Of a DNA stretch of 64,000 bases, positions 58,201 to 64,000 are shown piece by piece. Numbering within the stretch: the first letter of the stretch is position 1; each line of letters begins with the position of its first letter. Position numbers and translations under genes: made by a program. This DNA comes from Drosophila persimilis (Eukaryota; Arthropoda; Insecta; Diptera; Drosophilidae): positions 3,100,001 through 3,164,000 of the forward strand of contig NW_020825317.1 of assembly GCF_003286085.1 (NCBI RefSeq). The letters run 5' to 3'. The notes under the pieces were generated by a model. It ran no database searches and was not told the origin of the DNA. It worked only from the letters and a program-made list of their open reading frames with translations.

Positions 58201-61200
58201 CATCAAGAAGAGCATTGTCGTTTAGGATCCTGCCGTGCCTAACATGTCATGACTTGGCAAGCCCTCTGCCCTGTGCCCTGTGCCCTGTGCCATATTTTCT
58301 GTGTTGTGTCAAGCCCTATTATAACCAACAAACGGTCTAAACAGTCTAATGAACAGTCTGAAAAATAAATGAACAAATTAACAAATGAAAAAATTAAATA
58401 TACTCGTGCTGATATATTCATCTATACGTATAATCACTCAAAACAATCAGCAACAGTCATTGCTCTTAGAATGCTTCAGAACATAAACAAGGCACATGAC
58501 TAAGCAACGCTAACTAAAGATGACTAATCAAAGCTGATGTCTATTCTCTAGAGTCTAAAGTCACATTCCATGATTCCAATAAATGCTTTTAAAAAAATAC
58601 CATTCACGAAAATAGTGTATGTTTCAAAAGAGCTGCTAGTAAGCACACCGTAGTTGCTTAAGAAAATCATACTTCCGATCTTGTCACTCGAAAATCTTGA
58701 ATCGAAACGTACAAAGTTTACATATTTTAATTTTTGGTCATCAGCTTTATCTGTGTAATACATAAATCGCCAGATATCCTTATGAATTATATAAAACTTT
58801 ATGTAGGCGCTTTAAGATTACCATAATATCATTAATAACACTAAGCTCAAAATTCTTACGCGTATGAGTACAAATCGGACTAATAGTGGATCCAATATCT
58901 CATATTTAACGGACGCCTTAATTTAATAACTATTGCCGAGGAAATCGGATACCATCGTATTTCTATCGATTTTCAAGATAATGGATAGGGGTCCATAGAA
59001 AATCTACTGACAAGTTTATTTGTTCATCATTCGTATCATCTGGGATCCACAATTCATAGAAAATTTTTAGATTAGATATGTAGCTATCTAAGCATTCCAT
59101 TCCATTCATAACTGCAGTCTAAAACTCCCTCTGATGTTTCTCTCTTTCAGATTGGCTATGCCTACATTGCGTACCACCAGCAGGTGCTGACGAAGAGCTA
59201 CTTCCAGAAGATCAAGTTCAATTCCGTGGACCGCATCTTCCGTATACTGAACCACGACGATAAGGAGGTGATATCGGGGCAGCTGGGTGTGACTCTGAGC
59301 AGCGATTCGGCACCGTTTCACTGCCTGGAGGAACAGCGGCGCTCAGACGGTAGCGTCTGCATCGAGTGGAACGGCGTGGCGCGGCTCCATATGAACTTCG
59401 AGGACAAAGGCGTCTTTCGGTGCTACACGCTGCAGTGGCAGGCGCTGACGCCCGGCCTTCTGCCCACCGACTGCTACGAACTGAAGCGGGACAACGGCCT
59501 GTGGTTTGGCGGAGGCATCACTAAGGGCCAGGAGTGGTCCCTAAGCTACGCCAACTTTGATTTCATGCCCTACGCCAGCGGGGACAGCAAGGTGCACCAG
59601 TTCGGGAACGGGGTGAAGCGCTACTTCATTAACTCCATCGGTGTGGCCATGCAGGTGAGCGAACGGACGCCGCTACAGCTGGGCATCAACCGGACGGAGA
59701 ACCAGTTCTGCCTGCGGGCGGCCAACGATGACTTTACGTTCGTCAATCGGCTGACGGCGCTGCCGCAGCTGGACTACAAGATCTGCACAACGGAGGATAT
59801 GCGCAGCCTGCACATGCTGATGACGCAACAGAGCCTGTGGGACGGGCTGAAGGAGCAGGACATCCAGGTGCTGCACTCGCTGCTGGAGGAGCCCGTCTGG
59901 CGCATACCCAACCAGGACCTGCCCGACTCCCTCAACGAAACAGTCATCTGCGACTACTCGGAAAGTGCCATTGCGATGGGCTTGGGCCATATCGTTATCA
60001 ACGAGTTCTGGCAGGAGAATATCGGAGACTTTAGCGTGGATCGAGCGCGCTTCCCGACTCTGAAGGACACCATCGATGTGCTCCATCGGCGTGGCTTTAA
60101 GGTGGTCTTCACCATTCAGCCGTTTATCAGTACGGACAGCGTAAACTTCAAGGACGCGGTGCGCCGCAAGCTGCTCATCTACGAGCGCCACTCGGAGCGC
60201 AGCATACCGGCCCTCACCCGCTACAAGAGCTGCTCCAGCGCCGGCGTTCTGGACATTACCAACAACGCCTCCGTGCCTTGGCTGCTCGAGAAGCTGCAGC
60301 GCCTCAAGGAGGAGTATGGCGTGAAGAGCTTCTACCTGGACCTGGGCACTGGCTACAACCTGCCCCACTACTACCAGTGTCGCCAACCGCTCGACAACCC
60401 GGACATGTACGCCCGCATGCTGACCGCCAGCCTGGAGGGCGAGGGCCTGATGGCCGTCTCTACGGCCAGCGTGGTGCCCAAGCCGCCCATCTTCCTCAGC
60501 ACTCCGCCGGCCAATGCCACCTGGGAGGGACTCCGAGAGACCCTGGCCGCCGTCCTCAACTACGGCGTCATTGGTTATCCGTTTGTCCTGCCGGGAGCTA
60601 TTGGCGGGGACTACCTGCTGGAGCGATCGCTGACCAAAATGGTTACGTTCTATTCGCTCGGCCAGCCGCCGCTCCCTGACCCGGAACTCTTTATTCGCTG
60701 GCTGCAGCTAGCTACCTTTTTGCCGGCCATGCAGTTTAGCCATTTGCCCAGTGAGTACCGCAGCGACCTTGTCACACGCGTCGCCCAGGAGATGAAGGAG
60801 GTGCGCCAGACGGTGGTGATTGCGCTGCTCAAAAAGTACCTCAGTCCGTCGATGAACGAGGGCCTACCACTGGTGCGGCCCCTCTGGATGATGGATCCCC
60901 ACGATCCCGCCTGCCTCATTGTGAGCGATGAGTTTTCTGTCGGCGAGGAGCTGATTGTGGCCCCCATCCTAGACGCGGGACGTGAGGAGCGCGAGGGTGA
61001 GTCAGTCATCACCCCAGATCCCGCCCTTATTAACCCTATTTTATTCTCGTATTTTTTCTTTAGTGTACCTGCCGCAGGGCGTGTGGAAGGATGGCATCGA
61101 TGGATCGCTGCGAAAGGGCAGTCGCTGGATGCACGGCTATCGCGTGCCCAAGGACAAGATCGCCTACTTCCGCAAGATGCCTGACAACACGCGCTTTTAG
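49268..61200 (+). CDS. MYORG-type glycoside hydrolase family 31 membrane protein, six coding exons
   Basis: Exons 49268-49669, 53070-53239, 55603-55771, 55855-55950, 59151-60996 and 61064-61200 sum to 2820 bases, 939 aa, phases consistent, GT/AG throughout. Residues 1-266 are a cytosolic, Ser/Thr/Asp-rich N-terminus. A single transmembrane anchor at about 267-288 (IFVIIMFFIIIFL|IGYAYIAYHQQ) follows a RKKKRETKDYK positive patch, giving type II topology. The luminal part has the MYORG/GH31 order: WFGGGITKGQEWSLSYANF, FTIQPFIST, the nucleophile-type motif SFYLDLGTGYN (Asp 676), NYGVIGYPFVLPGAIGGD, and PLVRPLWMMDP plus DEFSVGEELIVAPIL near the end. Human MYORG is an ER alpha-galactosidase-like enzyme (family knowledge). 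The expected acid/base Asp segment reads STPPANATW (729-737) with no Asp. It may be the gene I remember as CG33080, but I am not certain. Exon 1 and exon 5 contain most of the conserved sequence. Confidence 0.88.
49670..53069 (+). other. GH31 gene intron 1, with a candidate alternative 5' exon
   Basis: 3.4 kb. 51.9-52.5 kb is less AT-rich than its surroundings and resembles a promoter plus 5' UTR (GCTATTAAAACGC at about 52071, then AGTGATAGTGATAGTGAT). An ATG frame at 52333-52530 (66 codons) follows, with a GCAG|GTACTAAG donor inside it. That donor is phase 1 while the next exon needs phase 0, so it does not join in frame. A short DINE-like head remnant (ATACCCGATACTCGTGGAG) lies at 50104-50145. 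Nothing else recognised. Confidence 0.4.
53240..55602 (+). other. GH31 gene intron 2
   Basis: 2.4 kb from GTGAGT to CTTCAAG. No gene, RNA or mobile element recognised. Confidence 0.5.
56385..57488 (+). mobile_element. DINE-1/INE-1-like element, full length (copy G)
   Basis: TTTTTATACCCGATACTC at 56385 to GTTCCCCCTCGTTTTT at 57488, (GTCC)n core short at 56538-56568. Sense orientation in the GH31 gene intron. Confidence 0.9.
57569..58240 (+). pseudogene. Importin-4-like (karyopherin beta, CG32164/CG32165 type) pseudogene, internally deleted
   Basis: GC-rich, intronless, plus-strand reading in shifting frames. Start: EIIAGLLCNHTQRKRECTI, MGKLFEYPQ (57569-57660); then after a frameshift SPPETEVHQLAVVLLETFLN (57670-57740), the N-terminal HEAT repeat in which importins have 'QLA' followed by paired helices. 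Then a jump to a distant region: QLKPFMVVVFEPMC, DYFSD, ATQTTDVMALHMSSEKLLPP, and AFMCMAVIPKGCAGAIKRKYL (to 58183), matching the importin-4 HEAT region with TxDxLAL, EKLxPxL and AVIxEGC motifs. About 200 residues are missing between the halves. There are frameshifts and stops, so no protein is expected. No poly(A) tail is visible, so it could be a retrocopy or a decayed segmental duplicate. Confidence 0.75.
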
Positions 61201-61625
61201 CGGGCCGTTTAGTAATCCCTTTTCCATGTGATATGAACCGAGAGAGCTCTGGCAATTCCCGCATATGTCTATATCGATAACTTATTATAGGTCTATAGAG
61301 CATTAAGAATTACTCCTAAATTATATTTTATTTGCTTTTTTTGTGTGTGCGTGTATCATAAGTTAAGTACATCTTTATATGTCCGACGCCCGCGATACCC
61401 GAGGCAGCAATCGATCGCCACTCTATCGATATTTGTATCGTTGATCGAGACACTCCCTTGATAGACGCTTGCGCGTAGAGAAAGAACATATATAATAGTC
61501 GATTTCTACCGACCATCGAAATGCTTACTCGCTAAATAAATATGTTGTATTTTTACTCGTAATCGTACTCGTAATGTTCCCGTTTCGGTCTATTAGATAG
61601 CAATAAATATCCTTCAATCCTTCGA
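61201..61625. other. Convergent 3' UTRs of the GH31 and ADAMTS genes
   Basis: 425 bp between tail-to-tail stop codons. Plus-strand AATAAA signals at about 61535 and 61602 serve the GH31 gene; on the minus strand TTTATT at about 61328 would be an AATAAA for the ADAMTS gene. If both are used the transcripts overlap by about 200-290 bases. A CTATCGATA site lies at about 61422. Confidence 0.5.
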
Positions 61626-63706
61626 TCACTCCCGGGGATTGGGTCGGCACTCGGGCAGCGATGCCCCGCAGGGCTCCGTTTCCGGGGGACGTATCAGGAG
61701 GCCGCACTGGTTATCGGCCACGACCACATCATGCTGGTCCAGGCACACGATCGAGCGACGCCGCTGTGGCATTGGGGCACCCGGCTGTTGGCAGGTGAGC
61801 GGACAGAACTGCCAGGGACCCGGCCACCAGTGGGCAGGACACTGCTGCTCTGAACAGGAGCGTGTCTGGCGGAGCGGCCGCTTGTTCTTCGCATGCGTCC
61901 AGCACGGCAACTTGTCGATAAGCACTGAAATTCATGGAGAATTGAATCAAGAAACGCTTTTAAAGAGTGCAAGAGGAGGAAGTGGGGTTTACCCTTGCCA
62001 TTATCGTGGCAAATTGGTTCCCGATGCTGGACACCTCCACCGCAGCTGGCCGAGCATACGGTCCAGTTGCTCAGGCGCCAAAGATATTGTCGTCCAGCGC
62101 TAGCATTAAACGGGGGCAGCGTGAACTCATAGTAGATGCCTGCATTGCTTTCGTTGCCGCGAACGATCGCCTGTGGATTGGGGAGGATAAAAATCCTTCT
62201 GTCTCTTTGGATTGATTTCACTTACGTAAACCGATATGGAATGCTGTATGGGCTGAGGTATTTTAATGGTCTCCTGCTCGTCTATGCGATCGTAGAGGCT
62301 CTCGGCGCCGGCGATCTCGAATTCGCCGGGCATGGAGATCAGGCTGTCGCCATTCAGGTAGAACTTGTCTGGACTCTGGGACATGCCGATGGCAAGGAAG
62401 TGGGGTGAGTTGGCCTGCTCCCTGATGAGAATGTGGCGGGCGCGTGACGGTATGCTGACAATCTCTACGTAGGCACCATCTTTGGCGCTAAACGGCTCCT
62501 CGTATGTGTCCCTCACTGGTTTGCACTGATCGCCACCACCGCCGCAGACACCGCAACGATCGTCCTGCATGTCCGAGTCAACGATCCAATCGCAACCAAC
62601 TTTCTGGATGAAATGCTCGTTTAATTGATCGGGGTTTGAAGCAGGGTTTGCGAAGTAGCGCGACATACGAATAAGGACCGCTCGATCCCGCTCGGGGATC
62701 GATCGTCGCCTACCTTACCTTGCAGATGCCGTCGATGCACATGTTGTTGGTCCCCAGTGTGCAGGGCGTTCCGTCCAGCACCGTCTCACCCCAGTTGGCG
62801 ATGATCGTGTCGTCCACATCGCTGCAGAACAGTCGACAGGGGTTGTCTGCAAAGAGATCAAGCGATTATCAATCGATCTTGGTGGGGATTCCCACTTCCA
62901 TTCCTATCTTACTTTTGTCGAAGAAGGGCAGCCACTTGTACGTCGCCCCCTGGTAGCTAACGTTGTCGTAGCGCGCGCACTGCTGGGCCCGGAAGCTCGG
63001 CTCCTGCTCTGGACAGAGCCGCTTGCGACAGATCTTGTACCGTTTACGCTCCCCAATACAGAATACGCCACCGTTGGCCGGCACCGGGGAGTCGCATTCC
63101 CGTTGCTGCGTGGAAACGCCACCCCCGCAGCTGCGCGAGCACTCGCTCCACTCGCTCCAGTTGCCCCAGCCTCCGTTGACGGCCGCCAGCTCCTCGCGGC
63201 GCACACACTTACCGTTCTGGCACCACTTGTTCCGTCCGCAGCTGGTACCAGGTGCCGTGGGCCGCATATTGGTCACGCACTCGCCGTTCACGCGGCACCA
63301 CAGCGTCGAGCAGAACTCATGCGGGGCGGAGCAGGCGCCCACCTCGCTGTCGGTGGTCAGGTTGAACTGCATCCGACACTGGCCGCGTGCATTGTACCTC
63401 GCCCCGGGCAGTTCGCCCGTATAGTTGTACTCGTCCAGCGGCGTTGGCGGATCGTCGAGGCACTCGCCTAGGCCCTGGCTAAAAAAATAGTCCAAATATA
63501 TGCACATTCAGAATCAGGATCAGGATCAGGATCGCCGGTATCTACTAGCTTCTACTTACTCGAGGAAATGCGTTATGTACTTGCGGCTGCAGTTTGACCA
63601 GCAAACCTGCAGCGTGTCTGCTCCAAAGGTAGGCGTCATGATATGGACAATGGGCCCCACCCGGGGATGGCAGCCGATCTTGGCCGTGTCATGGAACATG
63701 CCAAAG
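61626..63706 (-). CDS. AdamTS-B: ADAMTS metalloprotease, C-terminal part; 5' exons beyond the window
   Basis: Six exons on the minus strand: 63560-63706, 62913-63478, 62719-62846, 62226-62603, 61993-62170 and 61626-61924, all GT/AG and phase-consistent, 564 aa plus stop. Order: end of the reprolysin domain (FGMFHD = third zinc ligand and following Asp; HIMTPTFGAD Met-turn; CSRKYITHFL); disintegrin-like Cys-rich block (CRMQFNL, CSTLWCRVNGECVTN); thrombospondin type 1 repeat (WGNWSEWSECSRSCGGGV); Cys-rich domain (CIDGICKKVGCDWIVDSD, DRCGVCGGGGDQC); spacer; a further TSP1-like repeat (WTVCSASCGGGVQHREPIC) and a last Cys-rich segment. Fly ADAMTS genes remodel extracellular matrix during migration and tubulogenesis (family knowledge). 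The first two zinc-binding His lie in an upstream exon past 64000. Assignment to AdamTS-B (CG4096) rests on its X-linkage and family, so it is less certain than the family call. 63707-64000 shows only intron. Confidence 0.85.
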
Positions 63707-64000
63707 CTGGGAATGGAAAAAGAATAAAGGAAGAAGAAATTAAAAGTGAATCAACATCTGATAGCAGCAGCAGGATTCAAGAATCCAAAGAACGGAATTT
63801 AAGAGATGTATAAGATCTAAAAGATCTATAATCTAAGGAAATAGAAAAGTGTACCCTTAGTGTACACATATGTAGAGAAATGCTCGTAGGGAAACAAAAT
63901 CAAATTCGGTTTGATCGCGTGAAGCTAATGGCTAATACAAAGTTGTAAGCACCTCCTCTTACTTCTCCTACAACCAGCCCCTGCGCCAATCAGTAGTCTA
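63707..64000 (-). other. Intron of the ADAMTS gene reaching the window edge
   Basis: Acceptor CCATTCCCAG at 63707-63716. No HExxH exon is found in this stretch in any frame, so the upstream exon is outside the window. Confidence 0.6.

Larger units (their letters stand above)
55951..59150 (+). other. GH31 gene intron 4 (holds DINE-1 and importin pseudogene)
   Basis: 3.2 kb between the transmembrane half-codons, GTAAGC to CTTTCAG. It contains a full DINE-1 (56385-57488), an importin-4-like pseudogene (about 57569-58240), a (CCCTGTG)n run at 58262-58292, and AT-rich DNA with nothing recognised from 58.4 to 59.1 kb. Confidence 0.8.

Noticed and set aside
59673-60386. 237-codon minus-strand frame opposite the GH31 exon
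   Set aside because: Antisense shadow; the sense strand has clear GH31 motifs.
1-64000. tRNA, rRNA, snRNA or microRNA genes
   Set aside because: No cloverleaf with A/B boxes, no rRNA segments and no convincing conserved hairpin precursor could be found by eye; hairpins found belong to transposons.

Overview
The window is Drosophila nuclear DNA. Four conserved protein-coding genes with typical short fly introns, GT/AG junctions and GC-rich exons sit in AT-rich, transposon-laden DNA. The many copies of a roughly 1.1 kb DINE-1/INE-1-type element (Helentron class, obscura-group flavour, resembling the ISY family described in D. miranda), together with LOA-clade and R1-clade retroposons, suggest an obscura-group species (D. 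pseudoobscura, D. persimilis, D. miranda or D. subobscura-like). As far as I recall, the recognisable genes (IntS6, the SNX27 orthologue CG32758, AdamTS-B) are X-linked in D. melanogaster, so this is probably Muller element A. Species and chromosome are inferences.

Layout. 1-2760 (+) is the C-terminal 919 codons of Integrator subunit 6, with its 3' UTR after it. 4.5-24.3 kb is a transposon island: a Tc1-like element folded into a near-perfect 660-bp palindrome (5558-7200), two more Tc1 remnants, three DINE-1 copies, a decayed LOA-like retroposon with RNase H (14.56-19.46 kb, minus) and an R1-like retroposon with an intact 1001-codon ORF2 (20.58-24.28 kb, minus). 24.87-39.1 kb (+) is the sorting nexin 27 orthologue (PDZ-PX-FERM-like, six coding exons, 514 aa). 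Its 10.5-kb first intron holds a nested, opposite-strand gene for a secreted multi-domain Ly6/DUF753 cysteine-rich protein. 39.1-49.2 kb is gene-poor and carries a DINE-1 deletion derivative, a broken mariner with a MITE inserted in its 3' end, a hAT fragment and a 320-bp foldback MITE. 49.27-61.20 kb (+) is a type II membrane glycoside hydrolase family 31 protein of the MYORG type (six coding exons, 939 aa). Its introns hold another full DINE-1 and a previously unobvious importin-4-like pseudogene (57.57-58.24 kb). 61.63 kb to beyond the window end (minus) is the C-terminal half of an ADAMTS protease (probably AdamTS-B), convergent with the GH31 gene.

The four host genes do not form a pathway: they are snRNA processing/transcription termination (IntS6), endosome-to-plasma-membrane recycling (SNX27), ER/Golgi glycosidase-like (MYORG type) and extracellular matrix proteolysis (ADAMTS). 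I found no convincing new gene system. The most notable observations are the palindromic Tc1 element, the apparent loss of the GH31 acid/base aspartate, the importin-4 pseudogene, the MITE-in-mariner nesting, and a GA-repeat inside the X-linked nested gene. Exon boundaries were derived by eye from splice consensus and phase agreement; no similarity search was possible.
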